Shown here in pieces: positions 15,948 to 25,813 of a stretch of DNA of 64,000 nt (positions are counted from its first letter, which is position 1; each line of letters opens with the position of its first letter). This DNA is from Kamptonema sp. UHCC 0994. GTDB lineage: Bacteria; Cyanobacteriota; Cyanobacteriia; Cyanobacteriales; Microcoleaceae. A program made the position numbers and the translations under genes. The stretch lies in NCBI RefSeq assembly GCF_029167235.1, contig NZ_JARFTR010000194.1:62001-126000 (forward strand), read 5' to 3'. Below the pieces are notes generated by a model. The model was given only the letters and a program-made list of their open reading frames with translations, did not search any database and was not told the origin of the DNA.

Positions 15948-18353
15948 ATGATAAATAAGTTGAAGTTAAAAATAGACTCGCGATCGCGACCCTACGGCGT
16001 TGCTATATTCACGGTAGCCGTAGCATTTGTGCTGACACTCGCTCTCAGGCCGCTGTTGCAAGGAAGCATTTTCGGTATATTTTTCGGTGCTGTGGCGATA
16101 AGTGTCTGGTATGGAGGCATCGGGCCAGGACTCCTAGCATCGCTTCTGTCAGCAATACTTAGCATTTACTTCTTTTTACCACCAGTCTTTTCTGTCACCC
16201 TCAGCGGTTTAGCTGCCATTGTCCGACTGAGTATGTTCTTAGTGGTAACGCTGACGATCAGTGCTTTGAGTGGGGAACTACGAACAGCGAAGCAGCAGGT
16301 AGAGCTTGCGCTCTCAAAGCTACAAATAAGCGAGGAACGCTACCGTTACCTACTGGACACTGCTAGTGAAGGTATCTTGACAATCGACAATTTGGGACGT
16401 ACAGACTATGTTAACCAGCGGATGGCAGAAATGCTGGGTTATAGCAGGGAAGAAATGGTCGGTCGATACGTTTTCGAGTTTGCCGATGAAGTAGCAAAAG
16501 TGGAAGTGGTGGAGCATTTGGAGCGAGTTAAGCAAGGAAAGAGCGATCGCGCCGAGTTGCGGTTTCGCCGCCGCGATAGTTGCGAATTGTGGACACTTGT
16601 ATCTAGCAGTCCCATTGAGAGCGATACTGGTGGTTTCAAAGGCGCATTTGCCGCGATCGCAGATATCACAGAACTTAAGCAAACATCAGAAGCACTCAGA
16701 GAGAGCGAAGAACGGTTTCTTCAGGTGACAGAAAATATAGCAGATGTCTTTTGGATCGCTGACCTCACAAAGCCAGAGTTAGTTTATATCAGTCCCGCCT
16801 ACGAAGAAATCTGGGGACAGACTTGCGAAAGTTTGCAAGCTAATTTCATGGAATGGATCGAGGGTATTCATCCAGAAGATCGCGATCGCGTCCAAGCAAA
16901 ATTCTTCGAGACAGTGCTTCAGGGACAATATAACGAAGAATTTCGCATTGTTCGACCAGACGGCTCATTGCGCTGGGTGCGCGATCGCGGCTTTCCTGTT
17001 AAGAATAAACACGGAAAAACCCTCCGCGCCGCTGGCATTGTTGAAGATATCACCGAGCGCAAGCAAGCCGAATCCGAACTTAAAAACCAGCAAAAGTGGC
17101 TCGAAGAAATGCTCAACTTTCTGCCATCTCCAATGCTACTGATCGAACCAGGAACGGCAAAAGTAAAATTTGCCAACATCGCCGCGAACCAAATGGCCGG
17201 CGGAGAATTCCCCAAGGATCTACCAGCAGAAAAATATCACACCATTTATTACTGCACTGACGCATCAGGAGAGCAAATTCCTGATAGTCAAATGCCAGGA
17301 GTACGAGTAGCACAGGGGGAACGCATTGACGGCTTTGAGTTCGACTGGCATACCCCAGGAGGCATCCGCTCGATCATCGCTTTTGGTGATACTTTGCCTG
17401 CAATGCACGGTCATCCGCCTACTTGCGCCTTATTGTTCCAAGATATTACTAAGCTTAAAGTTGCAGAAATAGAAATTCGTAAGTTCAATGAAAAACTAGA
17501 AGCAGAAGTCAAAGATCGTACCCTGCAATTGCAAACAGCTAACTCCGAACTCGAATCTTTCTGCCATTCCGTTTCCCACGATTTGCGAGCTCCGCTGCGT
17601 CATATCAGCGGTTTTGTAGAATTGCTACTAAAGCGCAACAACTCAAATCTAGATGAAACTAGCCAGCGCTATCTTAATACTATAGCTCAGACAGCCAAAC
17701 AAGCAGGAATTCTCGTCGATGACTTATTAGCTTTTTCCCGTATGGGCCGCACCGAAATGCACTACATGGGTGCGAATATGGAGCTACTGATTCAAGAAGT
17801 GAGGCAGGAACTTGCACTCGAAACAAATGGCAGAGATATTGAGTGGCAAATACAGCCTAATTTACCTCAAGTCAATGGTGATATTTCCATGCTGCGTTTA
17901 GCATTAAGAAATTTGATTGAAAATGCGTTAAAATATACTCGAAGACAGCCTCAAGCTATTATTGAAATCGGTCATGTATCTGATTTCTGTAAATTGCCAA
18001 TTTCTGATTTAAGTACGGAGGCATTAGCTGAACATCTAAAATATTCTGATATTGATATGGAGCGAGAAACCGAGCGTCTAAAATCTATTCAAAATCCAAA
18101 ATACCAGGAGGATATGGCTATTTTTTCAATCCGTGATAATGGCGTGGGATTTGATATGCGATACGCTCACAAACTCTTTGGTGTGTTTCAAAGACTTCAC
18201 GGCGAACAAGAGTTTGAGGGTACTGGCATTGGTCTAGCTAATGTTAAGAGAATCGTTTCCCGACACGGGGGTGAAATCTGGGCAAAAGGTGTTGTAGGTG
18301 GTGGAGCAACTTTCTACTTTTCCCTACGAAGGTTACAGAAAGAGAGGGAATAA
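15948..18353 (+). CDS. Membrane histidine kinase, DUF4118-PAS-HisKA-HATPase
   Basis: This 801-residue sensor kinase has an N-terminal DUF4118 membrane unit (residues 15-105, several helices including FGIFFGAVAISVWYGG). Three PAS segments lie at about 130-245, 250-375 and 385-505. The HisKA dimerisation domain has SVSHDLRAPLRHISGF (phospho-acceptor His near 545). The ATPase domain has the N box NLIENALKYT and G boxes DNGVGFD and GTGIGLA. Between the N box and G1 box is an unusual insert of about 45 residues. The stop overlaps the start of the response regulator (TAATG), so the pair is a two-component system. Confidence 0.92.
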   Translation: MINKLKLKIDSRSRPYGVAIFTVAVAFVLTLALRPLLQGSIFGIFFGAVAISVWYGGIGPGLLASLLSAILSIYFFLPPVFSVTLSGLAAIVRLSMFLVVTLTISALSGELRTAKQQVELALSKLQISEERYRYLLDTASEGILTIDNLGRTDYVNQRMAEMLGYSREEMVGRYVFEFADEVAKVEVVEHLERVKQGKSDRAELRFRRRDSCELWTLVSSSPIESDTGGFKGAFAAIADITELKQTSEALRESEERFLQVTENIADVFWIADLTKPELVYISPAYEEIWGQTCESLQANFMEWIEGIHPEDRDRVQAKFFETVLQGQYNEEFRIVRPDGSLRWVRDRGFPVKNKHGKTLRAAGIVEDITERKQAESELKNQQKWLEEMLNFLPSPMLLIEPGTAKVKFANIAANQMAGGEFPKDLPAEKYHTIYYCTDASGEQIPDSQMPGVRVAQGERIDGFEFDWHTPGGIRSIIAFGDTLPAMHGHPPTCALLFQDITKLKVAEIEIRKFNEKLEAEVKDRTLQLQTANSELESFCHSVSHDLRAPLRHISGFVELLLKRNNSNLDETSQRYLNTIAQTAKQAGILVDDLLAFSRMGRTEMHYMGANMELLIQEVRQELALETNGRDIEWQIQPNLPQVNGDISMLRLALRNLIENALKYTRRQPQAIIEIGHVSDFCKLPISDLSTEALAEHLKYSDIDMERETERLKSIQNPKYQEDMAIFSIRDNGVGFDMRYAHKLFGVFQRLHGEQEFEGTGIGLANVKRIVSRHGGEIWAKGVVGGGATFYFSLRRLQKERE

Positions 18354-18817
18354 TGGAAGAATTAAAGCGAATTTTGCTAGTTGAAGACAGTGGAAATGAT
18401 GTAGAATTAACTCTGGTGGCACTGGCAGAAAGTCATCTTGCTAATGAGGTTATAGTTGTACGTGATGGTGAAGAAGCACTTGATTATCTTTATCGACGGG
18501 GGATTTTTAAGCTAAGGATGGGCGGCCATCCTGTTGTAGTGTTGTTGGATTTGAAGTTGCCGAAAATTGACGGTTTAGAAGTGCTAGCAAACATCAAATC
18601 CGACCCGGAATTGAAGAGAATTCCTGTAGTAATGGTAACATCTTCTGGTGAGGAGAAAGATGTAATTAAAAGTTACGATTTGGGGGCTAATGCTTATATT
18701 GTAAAACCAGTTGATTTTCGCGAGTTTGTTGATGCTATTAAAGAGGTGGGACTGTTTTGGGCTGTGGTTAATGAGCCACCTCCCGGAGCTGTACTTGGTC
18801 GCAGAAGTAATTGTTAA
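18353..18817 (+). CDS. Rcp1-type single-domain response regulator
   Basis: This 154-residue REC-only protein has the acidic pair in LLVEDSGNDVEL, phospho-acceptor Asp in VVVLLDLKLPKIDG, the Thr/Ser switch in PVVMVTSSGEEKD and Lys in AYIVKPVDF. The long insert DYLYRRGIF is characteristic of the Rcp1/phytochrome-partner regulators. It is translated from a start overlapping the kinase stop, so the upstream kinase is its likely phosphodonor. There is no output domain, so it probably works by protein contact. Confidence 0.93.
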   Translation: MEELKRILLVEDSGNDVELTLVALAESHLANEVIVVRDGEEALDYLYRRGIFKLRMGGHPVVVLLDLKLPKIDGLEVLANIKSDPELKRIPVVMVTSSGEEKDVIKSYDLGANAYIVKPVDFREFVDAIKEVGLFWAVVNEPPPGAVLGRRSNC

Positions 18818-18925
18818 CTGTTGCCGATCGAGTAAAATGCTAAAATCAAAGGCAAAATGTCTAGCTTAGTCGTAGTAGTGGCGAAAGTCGCTCTATTGTA
18901 GAATTTAGAAAGCGGCTAAAGCCAC

Positions 18926-19105
18926 TATAGCAACCTTCTTGGTGGTTAGGACGTTCTGAGTTCCACCAAACTAGCTGATTCTATTCCCTTCTTTCCCTTC
19001 TTTCCTAACCCCTCTTCTCTTCTTCCCTAGCCCCTAGCCCCTAGCCCCTAGCCCCTCTTCTCTTCTTCCCTAGCCCCTAGCCCCTCTTCCCTAGCCCCTA
19101 ACCGA
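18926..19105. mobile_element. TATAGCAACC mini-element copy 1 (right end lost)
   Basis: It starts TATAGCAACCTTCTTGGTGG, carries the shared body GGACGTTCTGAGTTCCACC and GCTGATTCTATTCCC, then an expanded TAGCCCC/CTTC tract. It stops at CCCTAACCG without the right terminal repeat. It lies immediately upstream of the hybrid kinase start. Confidence 0.7.
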
Positions 19106-19113
19106 AGAAAATC

Positions 19114-22100
19114 GTGAAAATGCTAAGTATCCTGTTATTAGAAGATAGCATTCTGGATGCAGAATTAATTCAAACACACTTAATTGACGGCAAAATCAAG
19201 TGCTATTTAACACGGGTAGAAACGCGACTTGATTTCCTAGCTGCCATTGAAAAACAATCTTTTGACCTAATTCTGGCTGATTATTCCTTGCCTTCCTTTG
19301 ATGGGATTTCAGCCTTAGAAATCGCGCAAGCAAAATGCCCAGATGTGCCGTTTATTTTCGTTTCTGCTACCTTGGGCGAGGAACTAGCAGTTGAAATGCT
19401 CAAAAGTGGCGCGACTGATTACGTTGTTAAAGAAAGGCTGGGGCGACTTGTGCCTGCGGTAAAGCGGGCGCTGCGGGAAGCACAAGAGCGACGCGATCGC
19501 GCCTTAGCTGAAGTAGCAAAACAGGAAAGCGAAGAGCGATTTGAGATCATGGCAGATACGGCTCCGGTAATGATTTGGATGTCTGATACCGATAGGCTCT
19601 GCTATTATTTTAACAAGCCCTGGTTAGAGTTTACGGGCAGAACTTTAGCAGAAGAAACGGGAAATGGCTGGGTCGAAGGCTTTCATCCCGACGATTTTGA
19701 TTGCTGTCTAGATATTTACAAAACTGCCTTTGACGCAAGGCTTGAGTTTCGGATGGAGTACCGCTTAAAGCGCTTTGACGGTGAATACCGCTGGCTTTTA
19801 CATACGGCAGTTCCCCGGTTTAACACTAACGGCACCTTTGTCGGCTACATTGGTTCTTGTATAGATATTAGCGATCGCATTCAGGCAGAGTATGAACGGG
19901 AAAACGCTCTAGCCGTTGCCCAAGCAACAGCAAAAGCTCTGGCTGACTCGGAAGCACGCTACCGCGCCATCGGCGAGTCAATCCCTTTCGGAGTCTGGAT
20001 TTGCAACCCCAACGGTAGCATCAGCTACCTCAGCGACTCATTTCTAGAGTTGATTGGGATGACTCTAGAAGAGTGTCAGCAATCGGGCTTATCAGGTAAA
20101 CTACCGCCGGAAGATATAGAGCGCACTTGCTCAGATTGGAAGCACTGCATTAATAGCGGTAGCGTTTGGGACTACGAACACAAATTCTTAGGCATTGATG
20201 GCAATTACCACACGATCTTAAGCCGAGGAGTCCCCGTTCGTGACACTTCCGGCGCGATCGCCAACTGGGTAGGAATCAACCTCGATATCACCGAGCGCAA
20301 GCAAACAGAGGCGGCGCTACAAAAAGCTAGCCAGCAAATTATCAACATTCTCGAAAGCATTGGCGACGGTTTTGCCAGCTTCGATGGAGAGTGGCGCTAC
20401 ACTTACATTAACCGCAAAGGCGAAGAGATTTTAGGCAAGGAGCGATCGCAACTTCTAGGTCAAATTTTGTGGGAAGTGTTTCCAGAGTTAGAAAATACAC
20501 CCTACTACCAGCAAATCCTACAAGGAAAAGCCGACGGCGTAAACTTCGAGTACGAACACTTCTTCCCACCCTTAGACAACAGGTGGTTTGCAGTACGTTG
20601 GCATCCAACTCCAGAAGGTATGTGCGTTTATTTCCAAGATATAACAGAGCGCAAACTGACAGCAGCAGCCCTGAGAGCAACTGAGGAAAAGCTGAAGAGT
20701 TTTGTAGATACTGCCTCTATTGGCATTATATTTGGCAACATTCATGGCGACATCACCGAGGCTAATGATGAATTTTTGCGGATAGTTGGCTATACCCGCC
20801 ATCAGTTGCACCCCGGCGAACTAGGGTGGATTGACATCACGCCCCCAGAATACCTACCCCTAGACGTAGAACACATCCAGGAAGCACAGAAGAAGGGAGT
20901 TTCCACTCCCTACGAAAAGGAATATATCCGTCCCGACGGTAGCAGAGTATGGGTTTTAGTCGGTTTTATCTTGGTGGGGCAAAAACGCGAAGACACAGTT
21001 GCTTTCATTCTCGATTTGACTGAGCGCAAGCAGTTAGAAGCGGCGTTACACCAAAGGGCGGAAGAATTAGTACAAGCAAATCGGATCAAGGATGAGTTTC
21101 TGGCAACTTTATCTCACGAGTTGCGAACCCCTTTGAATGCGATGCTGGGTTGGACTCAATTACTGCGATCGCGAAAATTCGACGAACACAAGACGGCCCG
21201 CGCCTTAGAAACAATTGACCGCAACACAAAATCACTGGCGGCGCTGATCGAGGATTTGCTCGACGTTTCACGGATTATTACTGGTAAATTACGCCTGAAT
21301 TTGCGGCCAGTGGAACTAATCTCAGTGGTGGAGGCGGCGATCGAAACGGTAATCCCTGCGGCGGAAGCAAAGTCAATTCAAATCATACCTTTACTGGATG
21401 GAGGCATTGGCAGGATCTCTGGCGATAGCAACCGTTTACAGCAAGCGATCTGGAATTTGCTCTCCAATGCGATCAAGTTTACTCCTAGCGGTGGTCGGGT
21501 GACGATCGCGCTCCGCAAAGTTGGCGCTGAGGTAGAAGGGAATTTCTGCGCCGAGATTGAGATTAGAGATACGGGACAAGGTATTAACCCTGAATTTTTG
21601 CCTCACGTTTTTGACCGTTTTAGCCAAGCTGACAGCACTACTACGCGATCGTACAGCGGATTAGGGCTGGGATTGGCCATCGTCCGTCACTTGGTGGAAC
21701 TACACGGCGGTACTGTCAAAGCTGATTCTCAAGGAAGCGGAAAAGGGGCAGCATTTACAGTTAGGTTGCCACTTTTTGAGAGGTACAGGGTAGAAAGGAT
21801 AGGAGTGGAGGGAGAAACTGCCCCCCTATTTGGCTTTGGCGATCCTCAATCTTCAGTCTACGGCCCTCTGGAAGGGCTACGGGTGCTAGTTGTGGAAGAT
21901 GAGGTAGATTCGCGGGAGTTTGTACGTACAGTGCTGGAAGATTCTGGGGCAGAGGTGATGGCTGCTGCATCCGCACGGGAGGCCCTGGAGGCGATTAAAA
22001 TTTTGAAGCCAGATGTAATGTTGAGCGATATTGGGATGCCTTTAGAAGACGGGTATACTTTGATCCGTCAAGTAAGGGCACTCTCTGGTGGGGCTGATAT

Positions 22101-22257
22101 CCCGGCGGCGGCACTGACGGCTTATGCTAGGGCTGAGGATCGGGCGCGATCGCTACGGGAAGGTTTTCAGATCCACTTGCCCAAACCTGTCGATCCTGAT
22201 GAATTGGTGGCAGTGGTAGCAAGTCTTGCAGGCCGTTCAAAAGGTAGTAATTGTTAG
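19114..22257 (+). CDS. Hybrid sensor kinase REC-PAS(x4)-HisKA-HATPase-REC
   Basis: This 1047-residue cytoplasmic protein has an N-terminal receiver (LLLEDSILDAELIQ, Asp in LILADYSLPSFDG). Four PAS/PAC repeats follow at about 145-270, 285-400, 405-525 and 530-650, each ending in an ITERK-like linker. HisKA has FLATLSHELRTPLNAMLGW, the ATPase has NLLSNAIKFTPSGG, DTGQGI and GLGLAIVRHL, and the C-terminal receiver has LVVEDEVDSREF and DVMLSDIGMPLEDG. The start may be GTG at 19114 or ATG at 19120; no strong ribosome-binding site is visible because a repeat ends here. The stop lies one base before a mini-element. Confidence 0.93.
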   Translation: MKMLSILLLEDSILDAELIQTHLIDGKIKCYLTRVETRLDFLAAIEKQSFDLILADYSLPSFDGISALEIAQAKCPDVPFIFVSATLGEELAVEMLKSGATDYVVKERLGRLVPAVKRALREAQERRDRALAEVAKQESEERFEIMADTAPVMIWMSDTDRLCYYFNKPWLEFTGRTLAEETGNGWVEGFHPDDFDCCLDIYKTAFDARLEFRMEYRLKRFDGEYRWLLHTAVPRFNTNGTFVGYIGSCIDISDRIQAEYERENALAVAQATAKALADSEARYRAIGESIPFGVWICNPNGSISYLSDSFLELIGMTLEECQQSGLSGKLPPEDIERTCSDWKHCINSGSVWDYEHKFLGIDGNYHTILSRGVPVRDTSGAIANWVGINLDITERKQTEAALQKASQQIINILESIGDGFASFDGEWRYTYINRKGEEILGKERSQLLGQILWEVFPELENTPYYQQILQGKADGVNFEYEHFFPPLDNRWFAVRWHPTPEGMCVYFQDITERKLTAAALRATEEKLKSFVDTASIGIIFGNIHGDITEANDEFLRIVGYTRHQLHPGELGWIDITPPEYLPLDVEHIQEAQKKGVSTPYEKEYIRPDGSRVWVLVGFILVGQKREDTVAFILDLTERKQLEAALHQRAEELVQANRIKDEFLATLSHELRTPLNAMLGWTQLLRSRKFDEHKTARALETIDRNTKSLAALIEDLLDVSRIITGKLRLNLRPVELISVVEAAIETVIPAAEAKSIQIIPLLDGGIGRISGDSNRLQQAIWNLLSNAIKFTPSGGRVTIALRKVGAEVEGNFCAEIEIRDTGQGINPEFLPHVFDRFSQADSTTTRSYSGLGLGLAIVRHLVELHGGTVKADSQGSGKGAAFTVRLPLFERYRVERIGVEGETAPLFGFGDPQSSVYGPLEGLRVLVVEDEVDSREFVRTVLEDSGAEVMAAASAREALEAIKILKPDVMLSDIGMPLEDGYTLIRQVRALSGGADIPAAALTAYARAEDRARSLREGFQIHLPKPVDPDELVAVVASLAGRSKGSNC

Positions 22258-22258
22258 T

Positions 22259-22400
22259 TATAGCAACCTTCTTGGCAGTTAGAACGTTCTGAGTTCCACC
22301 AAACTCGCTGATTCTATTCCCTTCTTCCCCTTCTTCCCATTCTTTCCCTAGCCCCTAGCCCCTAGCCCCTAGCCCCTAACCGCTGAAAGCGGTTGCTATA
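22259..22400. mobile_element. TATAGCAACC mini-element copy 2 (complete, 142 bp)
   Basis: The terminal inverted repeats TATAGCAACC...GGTTGCTATA enclose the shared body (GTTCTGAGTTCCACCAAACT, CCCTAGCC repeats, AACCGCTGAAAGCGGTT hairpin at the right end). It has no coding capacity. It begins one base after the stop codon of the hybrid kinase gene. Confidence 0.82.
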
Positions 22401-22417
22401 TGATGGGATTGACAAGT

Positions 22418-23524
22418 TTAATCCGCGATCGCGACATTTTGAAATGCCTTGGTTTGGGGAACGTAAATGTCAATCGCATTAACACCTTCAGGTACGCGCA
22501 ACCACACATAGGCATCTGCTGAAGCGCCGGTCGCAATCTCTCCTAAAAAAACGTTTCCTGTCGATTGTTCGCCGCCTAAAGATTTGTAAACTTGACTGGT
22601 TTTGCGATCGCGAGCAGTTGTACTACTCACACTCAGACTTTCCACAAATCCCCGATCCTCAGTCAAGCGTCGAATTCGCATTTGTACGTTCACCACATCA
22701 GGTTTACCCGTCTGTGGATCTTGAATCCGCTTCACCGAAAGCAATTCTACTTGTGCTTTATTCCCATAAGCGAGGTTCACAAATTTACCTGGCTTAATTA
22801 CCTGGCTATTAGTAGCAAATTTAACCTTCTTACTCGGTACTGCAACTATTTTAGACTCCGTTGGTTTCGGAGTAGCAGAAGGAACTGAACTAGCGGTAGA
22901 ATTGGAAGCTGCGATCGGGATATTTCTAAATGGCATAGCATTCGGAATAAAAATGTCGATCGCATTCATCCCTGAAGGTACTTTTAGCGCTACATAAGCA
23001 TTCACTCTTTCCTCTGGACGCATTTCTAATAGAGAAATCGGGTTTGATGCTCCCTGAAAAGGATCAACTGCTGTATATGTTTCGCTAGTATTTGGGTTGC
23101 GAGCTTCTATCGCACCGGGATCGATAATATCACTCGCTTCTACATTATTTTCTGCAATTCTGCCGATCCGCATTTCTACAGTAACTTCGTCAGGTTTGCC
23201 TTGTAATCGATAGACAGAAAGTATCTTGATTGTGGCCTTACCTCCAAAAGCAGGCTGCACGGAAGAATCGGCTTGATTTTGAACAGCAGGGGATTGATTT
23301 GATTGAGTGTTTACATTACTATTTTTGACCTGACTTTGATAGTATGATAAGTCTTTTGCCTGCTTAGATTCTAACTTTTGATAGATCAAGAATCCGCCGC
23401 CAGCTAAACCCAATGTTGTGAGTACGCTTGCTACGAGAATCCCCAGGTTTGTGCTCATGCTATCGCGCTCGTGCAATCTTGTTGATCTAACTGGTCTATT
23501 TAAAGTTTGTTCTTGGATCTTCAC
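22418..23524 (-). CDS. Membrane-anchored protein with two copies of an unknown beta domain
   Basis: The GTG at 23524 is chosen because GGGAG lies 8 nt upstream; an ATG at 23458 is the alternative. One membrane helix (LGILVASVLTTLGLAGGGFLI) follows a short cytoplasmic tail, then a linker. Two homologous domains come next: TIKILSVYR...VTVEMRIGRI...PSGMNAIDIFIPNAMPFRNIPIA and VELLSVKRI...VNVQMRIRRL...PEGVNAIDIYVPQTKAFQNVAIA. A Pro/Ser/Thr linker separates them. The domains resemble DUF4352-like Ig folds only in length and strand pattern. Probably periplasmic; function unknown. Confidence 0.75.
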   Translation of the reverse strand: MKIQEQTLNRPVRSTRLHERDSMSTNLGILVASVLTTLGLAGGGFLIYQKLESKQAKDLSYYQSQVKNSNVNTQSNQSPAVQNQADSSVQPAFGGKATIKILSVYRLQGKPDEVTVEMRIGRIAENNVEASDIIDPGAIEARNPNTSETYTAVDPFQGASNPISLLEMRPEERVNAYVALKVPSGMNAIDIFIPNAMPFRNIPIAASNSTASSVPSATPKPTESKIVAVPSKKVKFATNSQVIKPGKFVNLAYGNKAQVELLSVKRIQDPQTGKPDVVNVQMRIRRLTEDRGFVESLSVSSTTARDRKTSQVYKSLGGEQSTGNVFLGEIATGASADAYVWLRVPEGVNAIDIYVPQTKAFQNVAIAD

Positions 23525-23682
23525 GGTTATTTCTCCCAAAACTGTATTAACGGCTTGGTCAAAAACTTTAGCTCTGTATGATATGATCCAATTTTACTTA
23601 AAAGTACCAAGCATAAATTCTATCTGAGGAGCTATATTATTAATTTTCCCTCTCAGTCTAAAGAAATGAATTAATCAGCAAA

Positions 23683-24096
23683 TTAATAACTAGCAATTTG
23701 ACGTTGATTTACATCTACCTGCCTCTCCGTTATTTTGTATTTACTGAGAGCTGTCTTAACAGCATTACGAAGTTCTGAGTCAGTAGCCGGCTTGCTGATA
23801 AATGCCGCTGCTCCCATTGTTAAACAATAAAGGCGAGTAATTTCTTGCATGGCAGATGAATATACTATTACTGGAATCTTTACTGATTGATTAAACAAAG
23901 TTTCCAGCACTTCAAAACCATCTTTTTCTGGCATTTCAATGTCGAGGATAACACAGTCAGGATGATAGACGCTAATCATTTCTAGGCATTCTCTACCATT
24001 GTTAGCTTCTACTGTTTGATAGTTCTCTGCGATCATTGCTTTTCGAGTTAAATCCCGCCAATTTTGGCGATCGTCGGCGATTAAAATTAAGCTCAC
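23683..24096 (-). CDS. Single-domain response regulator
   Basis: This 137-residue receiver domain has the acidic pair LIADDRQNWR, phospho-acceptor in CVILDIEMPEKDGFEVL, Ser switch in PVIVYSSAMQE and Lys in AAFISKPATDSEL. There is no output domain apart from a short polar tail. No kinase is adjacent on its strand; the clustered hybrid kinases 1.5-6 kb away are possible donors, but that is inference. Confidence 0.9.
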   Translation of the reverse strand: MSLILIADDRQNWRDLTRKAMIAENYQTVEANNGRECLEMISVYHPDCVILDIEMPEKDGFEVLETLFNQSVKIPVIVYSSAMQEITRLYCLTMGAAAFISKPATDSELRNAVKTALSKYKITERQVDVNQRQIASY

Positions 24097-24262
24097 TTTC
24101 CTGCTCCTTTAAAGCGCACAATTGTTTTTCAAACTTACTTCTGTGTACTTATACTCACGAGGGGTATTACCCTACAATATATAGTAAGCTTGATTTTATC
24201 TAAGCTCCATCAACCTTTAGACTGATTTGTAAGTAAGCTTATGGCGCAGATATAATTACGAA

Positions 24263-25693
24263 ATGAAAGGAATTGTAGTTAGTTTGTTACTGGTATTAAC
24301 AGGGTGGCCGCTGGCGGCTGTTGCTCAGACACAAGCTGCTGAGAATATTTGTCCTGCTCAGCTAGGTACAGCAGTGGATGCGATCGCCAATCGCGCTCAA
24401 TTTCGCCGCTCTCGCTGGGGAATTTTGATTCAAACTTTATCTACGGCGGCGACTCTTTACAGTCGGGATGCTCAGCAATATTTCATTCCCGCCTCAAATG
24501 TAAAATTGTTGACAACAGCGGCGGCTTTGCAGAAACTCGGCCCTCAATTTCGGATAATAACTTCTGTTTATGGGAGTCAAAAGGGACGTTTATACATTGT
24601 AGGAAGAGGCGATCCGAGCATTGGGGAAACTCAATTAAAAGATTTAGCTAAACAGTTGAAACAGCGGGGAGTTAATCAAGTTAGCGAGTTGATTGCTGAT
24701 GATAGTTATTTTCCCGGAGATTCAGTAAATCCGAATTGGGAATGGGAAGATGTGCAAGCAGGCTACGGAGCACCAATTAATAGTTTAATTTTCAATGAAA
24801 ATGCGATAAAATTAGTGTTATCGCCGCAATCTATCGGTCAACCATTGCGAGTTGCATTTGCCGATGTAACACAAGCAAATCAGTGGCGAATTGAGAATAA
24901 TTCTGCAACTGTAGGAAAGGATGAATCAGAATTTGTGGAAGTTGGGAGAGATTTATGGCAACCTGTAATTCGAGTTAGGGGAAAATTGAGATTTGGTTCT
25001 GAGTCTGAATTTGCTTATGTGTCAGTTGTCAATCCAGCTAATAATTTTCTTCAACGCTTTCGCCAGGTACTTAATGCGGAGGGAATTACTGTTACTAAGG
25101 CGTTGGTTGCATCTAATTCTCAACCACAAACTCAGGAATTAGCAGCAGTTGAATCTCCGCCGCTGGCAGATTTAGTCAGAGAAACTAACCAGGAAAGCGT
25201 TAATATTTATGCTGAGGTCTTATTAAGATTAATTGGTAAAATAGCACCTATCCCACGAAACAATAAATATGAATTTGGATTGCAGGAGTTAGGAGTAACT
25301 TTAAATCAATTAGGGGTTAATCCTAATGGGTATGTATTAGTTGATGGTTCTGGTTTATCTCGTCAGAATTTAGTTAGTCCAGAGGCCTTGGTGCAAACTT
25401 TAAGATTGATGGCTAATTCACCATTAAAATCTATTTATCGTGATTCTTTGCCGATTGCAGGTAAGAGCGGTACATTAAAGAATCGTTTCAATAATACATC
25501 AGCGCAAGGAATTGTACAAGCTAAAACGGGAACTTTAACTGGTGTTTCGGCCTTGTCAGGATATGTAGCAGTTGCAAATTTTGAACCCTTGGCTTTTAGT
25601 ATTATTATCAACCAATCTGATTTGTCTGCCGAGGATTTACGGGAAGCGATAGATGAGATTGTCTTGGTATTAACTCGGTTAAAGAGGTGTTAA
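24263..25693 (+). CDS. dacB: D-Ala-D-Ala carboxypeptidase/endopeptidase, PBP4 (S13) family
   Basis: This 476-residue exported enzyme trims and opens peptidoglycan cross-links. A signal peptide covers about 1-21 (VVSLLLVLTGWPLAAVAQ). The active-site SxxK is in ASNVKLLTTAAAL, SxN in ESVNIYAEVLL and KTG in QAKTGTLTGVSALSGY. The class C-like insert between SxxK and SxN, typical of S13, is present. It is monocistronic; a REP cluster follows the stop at once. Confidence 0.93.
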   Translation: MKGIVVSLLLVLTGWPLAAVAQTQAAENICPAQLGTAVDAIANRAQFRRSRWGILIQTLSTAATLYSRDAQQYFIPASNVKLLTTAAALQKLGPQFRIITSVYGSQKGRLYIVGRGDPSIGETQLKDLAKQLKQRGVNQVSELIADDSYFPGDSVNPNWEWEDVQAGYGAPINSLIFNENAIKLVLSPQSIGQPLRVAFADVTQANQWRIENNSATVGKDESEFVEVGRDLWQPVIRVRGKLRFGSESEFAYVSVVNPANNFLQRFRQVLNAEGITVTKALVASNSQPQTQELAAVESPPLADLVRETNQESVNIYAEVLLRLIGKIAPIPRNNKYEFGLQELGVTLNQLGVNPNGYVLVDGSGLSRQNLVSPEALVQTLRLMANSPLKSIYRDSLPIAGKSGTLKNRFNNTSAQGIVQAKTGTLTGVSALSGYVAVANFEPLAFSIIINQSDLSAEDLREAIDEIVLVLTRLKRC

Positions 25694-25702
25694 GTATCAT
25701 TC

Positions 25703-25776
25703 CGTAACGCCGCCATCCTGGCGGTAATCCCGTAACGCCGCCTTCCAGGCGGTACCGCCCAGAGGGCGGCGTTACG
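25703..25776. repeat. REP cluster upstream of the RAYT gene
   Basis: Three units occur: CGTAACGCCGCCATCCTGGCGGTAA, CGTAACGCCGCCTTCCAGGCGGTAC, and an inverted unit ACCGCCCAGAGGGCGGCGTTACG. Each contains a short GCCGCC(N)GGCGG palindrome flanked by TAAC, and the second and third face each other as a BIME-like pair. They lie 38 bp before the RAYT start. Confidence 0.88.
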
Positions 25777-25813
25777 ATATAATTATTCGTAAAATTCATG
25801 CCCTAGTATTAGC

